Shown here piece after piece: positions 11,901 to 24,158 of a DNA stretch of 64,000 nucleotides (within the stretch, counting starts at the first letter, position 1; each line of letters opens with the position of its first letter). Source of the DNA: Piscicola geometra (lineage: Eukaryota > Annelida > Clitellata > Hirudinida > Piscicolidae); contig OX030957.1 of the NCBI GenBank assembly GCA_943735955.1, forward strand, positions 5,786,801-5,850,800, given 5' to 3'. The notes under the pieces were generated by a model. That model had not been told where the DNA came from and searched no databases. It saw only the letters and a list, made by a program, of their open reading frames with translations. The position numbers were made by a program, and so were the translations under genes.

Positions 11901-14900
11901 TCAAGGCTTTCATCATCATCCTTTTCAGTGTCTTCTGAGTTTTCTCGAACAGAATTTCCATCTTCACTAACTTCTTTATCCGCTCCCAATTTTTCTTCAT
12001 CTTCAATTTCTTCCACTTCCAACCTTTCTTCATCTTCTTCGACATGGTGAACGGTTTCCTGGACAGACTCCACTTCATCAGCATGTTCTTCCTCCAAGAA
12101 GTCCAAGATGCCATCGTTGTCGTCGTCGTCGTCAAGGTAGTCAGGGATGCCGTCTTCGTCAGAGTCCAACGTCATATCTTCTTCACTGAACTCACCTTGA
12201 TCTTGTTCGCCTAAACTCAAATCTTCAGCATCGTCTTGGGCGTTTTCAGTTTCTAAATCATCATCGAGAACACTTTCATCTGTTGCACCTTCAGCTGAGT
12301 CCTCACTTGCCTCTTGGGTCGTTCCGGTTTGATCGAAGTCCGTTTCGTCTTTTTTTTCAATCTCATGAGATGTACTGCTATCGTCATCATCGTAAAAGTG
12401 CTCTTCGTCTAAGAATTGCAACGTGCTTTCACTGTTCTCGTCATCCAAGAAGTTATTGGCAATGCTGTTGCTTTCTTCATCATCGTCCTCAAAGTAGTTA
12501 GGTATTTCCTCTTGGTCAAGATCTGTATCACTTTGTGCGAAATTCACTTCATCACTTTCCACCTCAGTTTGACCTTCTTCATCTCCAATCTCTTGGGGGT
12601 CATCACTAACAGATCTTTTTACTTTTTTCGAAATAATCTCATCATCATTTTCGACGATTTCCAAGTCACCATCATGCACTTCATCATTTAGTGCTTTTTT
12701 ATCATCATCTGCCTCTACATTCTCTTCCATCTCACTTGCATCTTCTGACACTTCATTCTCCGTTGCATCGTACTCAGAGAAGTGCTCGTGTTCCAACAAC
12801 TCCACTTCCGTTTCATCATCATCGTCATCATTTTCATCTTTTAAGTACTCTACTTTGCTGCTGAAGCCGTCTTCAGAGCTGTTTTCATCACCATCACCAC
12901 CTTCAACATCATCATTTTCTTCTGTCAATGCTTCTCTACTTATTGGAGCACCTCTATCATCGCCTACGTCATCATCATCTCCAAGTCCAACAGCTTTTTC
13001 TTCAATTTCTTCTTCATCAACTTCATCAAGTTGCGAACTGAACCTTTCTTCATCTTCTTCGACATGGTGAACGGTTTCCTGGACAGACTCCACTTCATCA
13101 GCATGTTCTTCCTCCAAGAAGTCCAAGATGCCATCGTTGTCGTCGTCGTCGTCAAGGTAGTCAGGGATGCCGTCTTCGTCAGAGTCCAACGTCAGGTCGA
13201 CGTCTTGCGAGGCTGGATACTTCATGGAATCTTCACTCTCGTCTTCTTGGAAACCTTCCATTTCACTTTCTTCAACCACATCGTCGGTCTTTTCGTGATC
13301 GTTTTCAGTTCCATCATCGTGTTCAACAACTTTTTCTTTCGTGTCTTCCCTTTCAACTTCATTTTCATCTGTTTCTTTTTCATCTGCAATCTTCGTTCTC
13401 TTATCAAAGCCCAAATAAGACCAAACGGATAAAAGCAGATCTTGAATTTTTGTTTTTGCAGTATCCACCTTTTTATCAACTTTTGAGTCACTTTCATCTT
13501 TTTGTTCATTTTTGTGTTCATCGGCAAGGACCTCGTCTAAGTCGACCGATGACAAAATCTCCATGACGCTCTGCAGCTTCTTTTCGCACAGATGGCATGA
13601 CTGCAAGACCAACAAGAGTTAGTTAATTATTCGCATCTTAATATATCTAAAAAATATATATTAAATGGTTTGCCAAGTTGACCTTAACCATAACCCATAA
13701 ATCTTTACCTCTAACCCTAACCCCACACATGTGCCCACTTTTTGTGTGATGCATTCTGGCGAAGTCTTGCAGCTTCCAACTTGTTCGCTGGATCGAAAGT
13801 CTTCTTCATTGTTTGAGTCGCTGGTGAGATACAGTGATCAGTTTACTCGTGTAGGTTGGAATAGACTCAATGGCTATGAAAAATTGCAAAAATATTAGGC
13901 GAATTATAATTATTAGTTTTTAAAATATTCAGAACTTTATTTATATATATTTATATATATATTGGTTTTTATATAATCATTTCCAATGTTGAATAGATAG
14001 TTTACTCGTGGGACGAATGCTCCGGGGCAGGGTGGGCTGGAGGGTCGAAAGTGTTTTGCGAGGAGGACTTGTGGCAGTGGCTTGGAAAGACTGGTCAGGA
14101 AAAACATTTTGATGAACTTTTTTATTTCTAGTTAAAATATTTTTTTCAAATTAAAAATGTGTTATTTGAATTGAATGTTTCATCAAATTTCTTTATATCA
14201 CCAGAATAATGATGAACAGATTCAATGACAACCCATCTGAATACCAACATCATCATTATCGATGCAAGTTATGTTTTAAAAAATTAAAATCTGATAAAAA
14301 TGTCAATCAATCAATAAAATAGATTTCTATAGCGCTCTTTCCTCAAATTCAAGAGCGCTTATGTGATGTCATGACAAAAACTAGAAGTTGAAGAACTGCA
14401 ACCTAGCCTCAGTAACGGAAACGAATACGAATGACCCAAAAACCAACCCACAAAAAAAATAGACAGCCCACCCGAAAATTAAGACAATAGGGTGGGTTTT
14501 CTAGATGCCTGACGAGCAGTATGTTGTTTGTTTTTGCACATTTATCAGCCAGCAACAACGCATTACATTAAAAATATTTTATGTCTATTTCGATCTAAGA
14601 AAAATAGTGATAGGTTATCAAAAGATTTATAGGCTTTGATAAGAATTGGAGAGCCGATTAATTCTAAGCTATATCATTTTAGAACTTTTTGAGATGATGC
14701 ATAACAATAATAATAATAACGCATTAATGTTGCTTTTTCTAAAACACACCACTGTTTTGTATTCTTCCTTATTTTCTTCTATAACAAGACCTTTGAAAGC
14801 TCCTATACTGTTTTTGTTGTTATTATAGAATACTCCCATTATATCAATAGGTGAATATATGGAACGAATAATTGCTCTAAACCTTATTTTGAAAAATCAT

Positions 14901-15789
14901 ACTTTGTATGACTTACTTTTTGGCGATTGATTTTGCCTTAAACCATTTTATTTTTAGTGTTTATAACATCAAAATTAAAACATTAATACTTTTATGATCT
15001 AGCTTCCTTCCTTCCAGTTTCGAAATTTCATATCTAATTTTTTTGGAACAGTTGTGCGTCTATAAACCAGCAAGCTGATGGCAAAAACAACAGCCCATTC
15101 AGTCTATTCTCAGCATTTCTAACTCTTGTTTGAGCTTGTTTGAGGCTTGTTTTAGCGTGTAAGACTGTGTTCAGATTTTTAAAAATGCATAGACAGATTT
15201 ATTTAAGATTTTTCCCAAAACATTACCCTTTCCTCGATTTAATGATATATAAGTATATTTATTTTTTTGTTTGTTCGGATTGCTGCGGTTAGGTTGTTGC
15301 ATGTAATTTTAATAACATGATTTTTACTTTTTCAATTTTATCTTATTCATTTTTTATTAGATTAACAATTAAAATGTTATCTTCAAATTAATTTTGAAAG
15401 AACTTTTTGAAGTTCTATTTTTTAGGTATTACTTCATAATAATACTAAACTAACATGAAAGTACCAGTGGATAAAACTTTTATGAAGATAAAAACATTGA
15501 GAATCCATTGGAGCTGGCGGCTCGATAAATTTTTAAATGCTTATCGTCTAAACAAACCATCAAGCAATGTTAAATAAACAACAGATCTGGAGTTTGAGTC
15601 AGTTCCAAAAATCGCATGATTAAAACAAAACTAAACTCTAAAATCTGCTTCAGTGTATCGAGAAATGATTGGACATGTTAATCAGCGTTTAAAATATTTT
15701 AATTTCAAATTTAATTCATTAAAAGAATAAAAATGAACATAACCTGTCAATATGAAGATGAAAAAGGTATGTACAAGGAGGAGTCTCAT
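8915..15789 (-). CDS. Secreted, highly acidic protein with TSP3-like calcium-binding modules
   Basis: Four exons close in frame: 15789-15744, 14090-14006, 13820-13739 and 13600-8915 (1632 residues). Exon 1 is a signal peptide (MRLLLVHTFFIFILT). Residues 17-80 hold the only cysteine cluster seen, ending SCHLCEKKLQSVMEIL, which is reminiscent of half a saposin-like CxxC region; that is inference. The 1561-residue last exon is dominated by Glu and Asp. It contains five near-identical modules with LDSDEDGIPDYLDDDDDNDG, two diverged ones (GIPNYLDDDDDGDGILDFL; LTTDSDADGVPDYLDDDDD) and one degenerate copy. The DxDxDGxxDxxD spacing matches thrombospondin type 3 calcium-binding repeats. The C-terminus has a HHHH run and a LWSAVKLALWG helix. 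A secreted, calcium-binding, perhaps matrix or mineral-associated role is inferred. No orthologue is recognised. Splice donors are GTTATG, GTAAAC and GTGGGC. Confidence 0.85.
10860..13200 (-). repeat. Five near-identical coding modules, including a 756-bp tandem duplication
   Basis: Each module of about 160 bp encodes DSDEDGIPDYLDDDDD, then DFLEEEHADEVESVQET, then VHHVEEDEERLEV. Copies lie near 13200-13030, 12175-12010, 11790-11620, 11420-11260 and 11040-10870. Copies two and three with their linker are duplicated as copies four and five, offset by 756 bp (252 codons), including the linker NSVRENSEDTEKDDDESLEI. Identity at silent sites implies recent duplication or gene conversion. Confidence 0.92.
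14303..14365. repeat. Short hairpin-bearing repeat-like element in intron 1 of the acidic-protein gene
   Basis: A TCAA-repeated stretch (14303-14318) precedes an inverted repeat: AGCGCTCTT at 14331-14339 and AAGAGCGCT at 14351-14359, with an 11-nt loop. Dispersed short elements with AGCGC palindromes after (TCAA)n are common in invertebrate genomes, so this may be a SINE or MITE fragment. With one copy in the window this is inference. Confidence 0.4.
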
Positions 15790-18700
15790 CTTGATCTCTA
15801 TTGCATCCTCATGAAATGGAAATGTTTCACAAGTCTCAAATATCTCTCCGAGCAGTCTTATTCAACAAACTCTTGAAAGCTGTTGCTCCGGTCACCTTGG
15901 AAAAATATTTTTAATAAGTCTTTGCAAATTATCACTTAAAAAAGTTATTTTTTTTGAAAAATACATTTTGGCAACTTATAACTGATACTAAGCTAATAAT
16001 TTTTTTAAATTTTAAATTATTTTTTACACTAGCGAGCAAAATATTTGCAAGTATAAAGTTTTCATAAAGTAATGAGCGGAATACAACTCTGAACACAAAT
16101 ACTCTCATATCTATCGGTATTTTGCTTCAAAACACCCTAAAGTTTTCAGCAAAACAGTCAAGAAGCAACTCACTTCTGAGCTTTTAGCTGATTTGAATGA
16201 AAAACCCAAAAAGGTAAACGCTTCCAAATGTTTGCAAATAATCAACTAACGGACCCTCAAGGCAGTGGTGAAGTTCAAAAGAAGATGCTTCCAGTCGGGC
16301 AGTCTTTGAAATGTAAGCGAGATGAAAGCAGGGAGAGAGGCTGAAAAGTGAGAGAAGTGAGAAGAAGCCGATAAATAAGAGGGGAGAGAAGCAAACAAGA
16401 TAACAGAAACTGCTCAATGTATGCATGAAGGGTGGAAGCATTAGGAAGTTTTATTAAAAGAAAGTTTAAAGCCATTATGAAGACAATTGAAAGTACAATT
16501 TTTCTAATAGAAGGTTTTAAAAATCCTATCGATGAAGAACTCAATAGCACTAGGCGAAAGTTTCTTTTAAATAATACATATTTTTTCACATGACATTTTT
16601 CAATCTATTTATGTTATAATTACGATTTCACCATGAATTTTTCAGCTAAGAACCAACCCAACTTATTTTTAAAAAATGTAAATACTTGAAATGTAAAAAA
16701 ATCAGTTTTTAAATTATTCGTTTGGGCTCTTTCCAATAAATTAAATGGTTCAATAGGCCCCCTAGGGAAAACTTTTGAACTTTTACTAACCGCTTAATTA
16801 TTAAAATAAAGTTCTAAAAGCGATTGAATACTTAAAATATAAGAATACTGTCAGACAGAACGATTTTTTATTTTAAAACTGAAACAGCAAGTGATACCCT
16901 GGTTTGAAATGGTTAAAGTATTTTTTAAAATTCAATTTTTTTATTATTATGATAAATTGAGTTTTGAATTAACTCAATAATATGATTTATAAATTTACTA
17001 TTTAAAAGAATAGAAGAAACTTTTTTAATAGATCTAATTGTCAACGTTTATAAACCCAATCCAACTGAACATTTCTTCCAATCTTTTTATTCGAGTTTTT
17101 CGAATTCCAATTACTTCAGCACTAAGCATGTGTTCTCCTGACCGTAATGAAAAGAATTCATAATTTATTGAAAAATACATAAGAATAAATACATAACTTT
17201 TTACTGAAAATAAACATATAATAAGTTGTTCACTGATTCTATTGTTTTATTGGAATTTTTTAAACTCGTGTTTTTGGGCAAAGAATTTGAGGTGGAAGGC
17301 TTATTTACGAGTTTTTGATGTTCCTGAACGTGTGTGCCTTTTAGTCAAACCCAAGACAAACAAATAAATCACTAAAAATACTTAGACAAAATTGTCTAAT
17401 ATTGAAAATAAAACAAAAAATCAAATCAAAATATTAATATTCTGCTTGATATTCTGAAGAGAACTTAGTATTTTCCAACTTCACGGAATCAACATTAGCC
17501 CTCCACATCTTGTGTATTTTTTACAGTTTAATTTTTTTTATTTTCGATATAAAAATAGACAGATAAACAGTGAAATGTCCAAACATCGGAATTTTATGAA
17601 AAGTATGACGAAGGATGGCATATTGAAACGAGATGAATTGCTGACGAATTCCTAATTTCCTAATTCATTTTCTATGTGTGGCGTTTTTATTTTAGAAAAC
17701 CTGGAAAGTTTCAGGCCTAGAGGGTGCTACGATGGCCATTTTGATTACTAGTTTTTTTAACATTAATAAAAAGCGATATTCTCAAAAATTCAGGTATAAA
17801 AAAAGAAATTTAAATTTGCAAGAGAGATCAATTCATGACGTCTAAAAGGTTAATGGTTAGCGACTCTGGTTGATTAGACAAAGGTCTACAAGCAATACTC
17901 TGAGCTTTGTTCAGAAACACTTTTACATTTGTTTGTAAAATATATTTTTTATATCACTCAATAAATCAACGGAAACCTGATGCAAAAATTAATTGAAAGT
18001 GCTATTAGGAGGCATTCGGTGGGATGCTTTCTAAAGTAGGGAATTGTCATTACTTCAAATGAATTCAGAAGATAAACCAAATGTTTAAATATTAATAAAG
18101 TTTCGTCTATTTTTTTATAACATAATTCTTCAATAAAATATTTTTTAGATTTCTTAACTCAACAATAATACCTTTTTTAAGATTCCTTTATTCACCAATC
18201 AAACATTTTTTAAAGATTCTTTATTAAAATTAATGAAGCGACAACAGGCGATTGTATTTTTTGGCCTGATAGACCATGTTTTCTGGCAAACACGACGTTC
18301 GTTAGTTTTTTTTCTTTTCAAATAATTAATTATCGTTATTCACGCATTAAGATAAAGATTTATTCATATGCGTCCAATACAAACACGGGAGCATATGAAT
18401 AGATAGATGGTTGGATGTGCACCCAGGATAAATAGACTGGAAGAATGCTCGGGAGGTAATTCCCTTGCCAACCAAACGAGCGGATGGTGACTGGATTTCT
18501 TTGAAATATTGTCTGAACTGATAAAAATGAGAAATTGGAATTTTGTTGTTTAAATCAAAATGTGATTTAAAAGAATTTATGTAATTTAAAAGAAGTTAGT
18601 TTGTTGTATCTTTGAATAACTGACGGACCACATTCAAGTGAATGAAAGTCAATTTTTTGAAGTTTTAAAGAGTTCTTTGAATTTTTAGTGATCAAACATG

Positions 18701-18970
18701 ATTTAGCGTCTAGACATGTTTTATTGGAATTGCTGTCTCACTTCAAGGCTCCAAAAAAAGACCTCTCATCTGAAAACCAAGAAAACATCTACTTTTTAGA
18801 GTTTGCAATTCTTTTTTTTCACTTGACTTTTCGCAGTTTCTGCTGATAAGAATCCGCCTTTAGGAAACATATTCCTCGGATATAGTTGATAATAACTTTG
18901 AATAAAGTTAATTAATTAAGTAAAAAACGTGCATGAGAAGCTAAAAGTGCAAAAGAAAGTGGTTTAGGCG
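15790..18970. other. Intergenic between divergent genes, nothing identified
   Basis: About 3.2 kb of AT-rich DNA separates the start of the minus-strand acidic-protein gene from the start of the plus-strand Wnt gene. Frames near 16184-16589 (minus) are hydrophobic AT-derived readings without splice support. Both promoters must lie here, but no motif is clear. Confidence 0.5.
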
Positions 18971-21900
18971 ATGAGAATCCGGGTACAAAGCTTCGTCATT
19001 GCTCTCAGTCTGTGCGCCCTCTTCATAAAAGTCCAATCTAGCTGGTGGTGAGTGGAACTTTTAGTATGCCTGTATATCACGCCTATCGAGCCTGGATTCG
19101 TTATATAGAACAATACTCGTTTAAATAATACACTTTCAATTATCAGCACTTGGAGTAGTAATAAATATTTTCATGTTGGCAATGGATTATGTTGGGAAAG
19201 ACTATTGAGTTTTTGTGTTTGGAAGGGGGGTGATACATCACTTTCTCGTAGAGTCGTAAGTCAAAAGTCCGCTAGCAACAACACCCATCTTTCGAAAGAA
19301 TGATTTACCTCATGTTTTAATTAGCACATTGTTTGTGAGTTTCAACTTTCAGAAATGATGTAGGGATACTGGAAGAACGAAAGTTTGAAGGATTGAGGGT
19401 CGTGCCATGTTGTAAGACTGAGTGTCATAAATTAAGAAAGACGGATTATTCAGCATTGTTTCTCAGAACTTCCATGTGTTTGATTAAGTTAGCTCTTGCA
19501 ACTTTAATTAGAATAGTTTACAAATATTGTTGTGCTTTTGAGAAACGCGTGAATTAATGACTCATAAATTCCAAGATTACTTCATGTCAACCTTCTTTGG
19601 AGTGATGCTGTTTTTTTTTCTACCAAAAAACATTCATTTTTATGTTAATTTTATAATTTGGTAGAGCCTATTATACTTTTACTGAAAACATAGCTTAGTG
19701 ATTTATACTGTTAAACAAAACTATTTATCTCGTCACTTGTTATAGGCTCACAAACTTTCATCTGAAAATATAAAGTGAAAAAGACATTGAAAAAAAGTCA
19801 AACAAACAGACGAGGCGTGAAGCATACAAGGTTTCTTGCAAAGAGGATCGCTTACCGAAGAATTTTTAATCATTCTTGTTGAATTCTGAAACAGATAGCT
19901 CTCGAAGAAACTCGAAACTGTTTAAATTATCATCCGTTTTGAAACTACTTTAAGGTGTTTGAGTTTTTGAATTTTATTTTACCTAAACAATTGAAAACTA
20001 TTTTATTGATATTCAAAGGTTATATTCCATAACTTATAGGAAGCCAAAAACCCATTTAAGATTATTTTTGTATTTGAAAATTTGTTGAAGCATAAAAATA
20101 AAGCATTTTAAAAAGTCGATCTTCAAAGTTTAAATTGAAATGAAACTATTGAGTTGTACGAACTTCGAGACATAAATAATAAAAGCAATTGAAAAAGTAA
20201 AACTTTAAGGTGTCTATTGCAATAAACAAGCGTACTTTTCAAGATGCCGTTAAGAGACCGCCAAAGGCGATAAAAACTTTATGACTCAATGAAGAACACT
20301 CAGTCTGAAACAATTACATACCTGGAAAATAGCAAAAGCATTTAGGTAGAAGAATTTTTTAAAAACGTTAAAAAATTAAAATTATTTTTTTAAACACTGG
20401 AGCTTGGAACTCTATGAATAACTCTTTCTCGATAATTTTTCCAACTCACTGCTGCCATCATTGGAGTCTTAATTCCTCTCAACTCATCAACGAAGCATCT
20501 AAAGCGCAATATTCACTCAACCGAACATCAAGCTCAACACTTTACCTGTCAAAACATTCTTTCTTGTTTTGAATGTAAAATATATTTTTACAATTTTTAC
20601 GTGTTTTTATCGTTTTGTATTTTAATTTTTTTTTTAAAGTTTGTTTTACCAATAAAGATTGATCACCGCATCACTTCAAAATACTCAAACGGAACCTCAA
20701 CTCCCTTTATTCCTGAATCGATCATCCAAACCCCTCACAGGTCATTCGCCATGGTGCCACCAAAATCCTTCCGGAGCGTCCGACAAACAAGAAGGGTGTG
20801 CCAACGTCTGGCGGGACTCAGTCGTTTCCAGAGAAGTGTGTGTCGGCAGCGACCTGACCTGATGGTGGCAGTCTCCAGAGGCGCCAAACAGGCGGTCAAG
20901 CAGTGTGGGAGACTCTTTGCAAACCACCGATGGAACTGCTCTTTGGTCGAAAGGAGCCCCACTTTGTTTGGAAGACTGACTCTCAAAAGTTAGAATTTTT
21001 GGCAATTAATTTTAAAATAATTTATTTTATACATCTTAATGAATTCTTCAAAATTATTCATTACTTGATACTCTCAGAATTTAAAACAATTTTTTAATAA
21101 TTATATTTTAAGGTGTAAAAACATTTTAAATCCTGTCAGGTCACAAAGAAACAGCCTTCTTGTACGCGCTCTTCTCAGCAGCACTGGTTCACAGCGTCAC
21201 CAAGGCCTGCACCAAGGGGCAAGTCCACAACTGCTACTGCCATCGCAAACGGTTCGGAAAGAAGTCCGCCATTTCATGATGAAATAACTTATTTTTTTGT
21301 TCATGAGTTTTTTACTTAACAAACTAAGTTGAATAGATTAATGAATCTTCCATTGTCATTATCCATAGATTACTTAGTTTTACAAGCTACGTATTGTCGA
21401 CAGGATTTCAAAGACGTGGTCTTCCTCCTCCTCTGATTGGACGGTTTGCAATGATGACGTCAGGGACGGTGTTCGTTTCTCAAAAGTGTTTCTCGACAGA
21501 TCCGAACGGAGCGACCAGAATCCAAGAAATCTGATGAATTTGCATAACATCGACGTTGGGAGAAGGGTAACTGACACTTTCACGATTACGACACTTCATT
21601 TATTCAAAATATTTAAACTTTTTTATCAGCAATAAAACCTTTTAAAGTTTACTAATTATGAGTATGATGATTTATTCTATCACCAAAACTGCCACTGCAC
21701 ATATTAGGCGGTGATGGGGTCGATGAGGAAGGAGTGCAAATGCCACGGCGTGAGCGGCTCCTGCTCGATGCAGACGTGTCGCAGCAGCCTGAGCAACTTC
21801 CACCTCGTCGCGAAACTCCTCAAGCGAAAGTACGACTCTGCACGTCTAATCAGCCCCTCCAAAAGAGCCTTCTTGGCCGGAAAGGTTGGTTTTGCTTGAA

Positions 21901-22448
21901 CTTGATGCGTTTAATTTGAATTAGTTTTCGAGTTTTGTTTTATTTGAATTTCATAAAGTCAAAAGTCTTTTTACAAACGGCGTATTTTTCAAAATACTCA
22001 TATCTTTATAGTAGGCCATGGATTTAACTGGCAGATTTCTTCCAAAGCAATAAAGAGGTCAGTCAGACACGATCTGGTTTACATGCACTTCTCGCCCGAT
22101 TACTGCTCCCCTGACTCCAAACTGGGTCTCCTAGTCATCTTCTTTACATCTTCTAATGGTTCAATATTCATTTAGATGTTTTAATCAAGTTTATTTTTTT
22201 TAATGTTTAAAAACTAATTCTTTATAAGCAATATTTAAATCCTCGTAGACATTCTCGGCACGGCGAAGAGATCCTGTCATCCGAGCGAAGTTGCAGTTAA
22301 TTCGTGTGACGTTATATGCTGTGGAAGAGGATATGACACCTTCGAAAAAGATCTCGACTACCGCTGCCAGTGCAAGTTCAACTGGTGTTGCTACGTTACA
22401 TGCAAGACCTGCAAGAGCTTCTATGAAGAGTACACCTGCAAGGAATGA
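18971..22448 (+). CDS. WNT5: WNT5-like secreted signalling ligand
   Basis: Seven exons close in frame: 18971-19047, 20741-20988, 21140-21251 (or to 21263), 21404-21566, 21708-21884, 22035-22125 and 22249-22448, giving 355 or 359 residues. That is normal Wnt length. Exon 1 is a signal peptide ending SSWW, the start of the mature chain in Wnt5. Exon 2 has [11 protein letters not shown] and RWNCS; exon 3 has [19 protein letters not shown]. Exon 4 has [12 protein letters not shown]; exon 5 has [15 protein letters not shown], including the palmitoleoylated Ser. Exon 6 has [13 protein letters not shown]; exon 7 has CCGRGYDTF and the [16 protein letters not shown] Cys-rich end (FNWCCYVTC). WW-S and CxxLAGLS favour Wnt5 over Wnt4, 11 or 16. 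The product acts outside the cell through Frizzled/ROR receptors. It is divergent: the usual WGGC before exon 4's first Cys is DWTVC, and GxxGRxCN is GTAKRSC. The exon 3 donor is ambiguous. Confidence 0.88.
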
Positions 22449-24158
22449 CTTTTTATGTGGTTAAGAAATTTTGTTTAATTTATTTGTAGGTTGAAATAGA
22501 GTCGGTCTACGGGAAAGTGTATTGTCTAAAGATAAAGTTTACTTTTTTTAACAATTATTTTCTTTTTTACAAGCCTTTACGTGTGAGCTAAAAGATAGAT
22601 AAAAAATAGAATTTGAGAGACTCAAAGTATTGAAGACTTTGTTGAAATAAGTATTCAAAACTGTACAAACTGCAACCCAAATTTTTTTTCTATGTGGCAA
22701 ATTGTTATAGGAATTCGATTTTCATAACTCTTATGAAAACCTAAAAGCAAATTTTAAAAATATCAAATTTTTTTATCAATTTTTATTCGAACATTATTAC
22801 CCAAAAAAAAGTTGTAAATATTAACTATTATAACTTTCAATATTATGTTTTTACGCGTAATATATTTTCATTTAAATGATTATTAATACTTTATATTTTA
22901 TTTATATTTTATTAATCACAAGTTATTTCAATTTAAATTGGAAACAAACACTTTCAACATGTTTGCTATCATATAATGCAATTACAGTACGCTACAGAGT
23001 GATGGATAGTAACAGCCAGTCTATGTGGAAACGTTATTTATGAATTTATTATTACAGCAATTATGATCTTTAAAAATTCCTTCTTGTAAATTATTCGCCT
23101 TACTGAAGTTTGTTTTTTTTGTACGGTGCTTTTTTATGATTAATGTATTTTATTGTTGATTTAATTTATCTTCGTGCAATTAAAATAGCTGTTTCATATC
23201 GTTAATCAGACTGCCTTAATCGAAAATAATTTTAAATTATTTTAATCGCGATTTGCGTAAAATCATACTTTAACTTATTACAAGGAGTATTTTTAAAACA
23301 ATAAAAAATCAAAAAACACTTTACTTTATGAGAAAAAAATAAACTAACAATATTTTGGTTTCTTGCATCAAAACTAAAAGTCTTGTGTCAAGCGTTGAGA
23401 CATATGAGTGAATGGCTGAGAGCAGTTTGGCATGTTCAAGACACAGCATGCATTACGATATAATTGCTCTTTCAATCATAATTATTCTACCTGCCTATCA
23501 AATCAGCTATTTTTCCTTCAAAGGTTGAGTACGAATTCTACCGGGGAATTCTGTATTCAGAAAAGCTTTTATTTCGTTCTTAAAAACTTAATTTTTCATC
23601 CAAATTAAAATGACTTTACAAATTCTTCGACGCTACGCCATATTTTTTAAGAGCATAAAAATCGAAAAAGTACTTTTATCATGAATAATTCAGCCATTTT
23701 CACGTCTGTTTATCATCTTTTGAATTGTCTAAGACTTAGACTCTAAGCGGTTCGAAGAGGAAAATCTTTGAAAGTTGCATTATTTATTAATTATTTATTT
23801 TTAAATTATTTATAAATTTCAAAAACATTAATTTAAATGAATAAATTATTCGTTCAATTATCAAACCAATTCTTGATCGACTTTTGCTTAAAAATTAGAT
23901 AAGCAACGCTTTTGAGCAAAATCAATAATAATATTTAAGAACTGTACAGACTGCAGTAGAAGTTGAGAATACTTTCAAAATAATGATAGTTAAGTTAATT
24001 TTATTTTATTTCCATCTGTTAGGACAGCCCACTTCCATCTCCCTGACAACTGAAAAGCTTTTAAACTTTAAAGTGATCTTTTTTGAATATTCTCCTGAGC
24101 GCACTTTTGAAATATTTTTAAAACTGATTTAAATTATTTTTCTATGAAGTAAATAAAA
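22449..24158. other. Intergenic between WNT5-like and EFHB-like genes
   Basis: About 1.7 kb of AT-rich DNA between two genes on the same strand. It should hold the Wnt 3' UTR and the EFHB promoter. No coding frame or structured element was found. Confidence 0.5.

Noticed and set aside
9167..13432. Many plus-strand frames opposite the acidic gene
   Set aside because: They are antisense shadows of GAA/GAT-rich codons, and the frames change from module to module.
20601..20740. Hydrophobic N-terminal extension of Wnt exon 2 ([17 protein letters not shown])
   Set aside because: It begins at GTG and reads a T-rich intron; the real signal peptide exon at 18971 joins in phase and gives the expected SSWW start.
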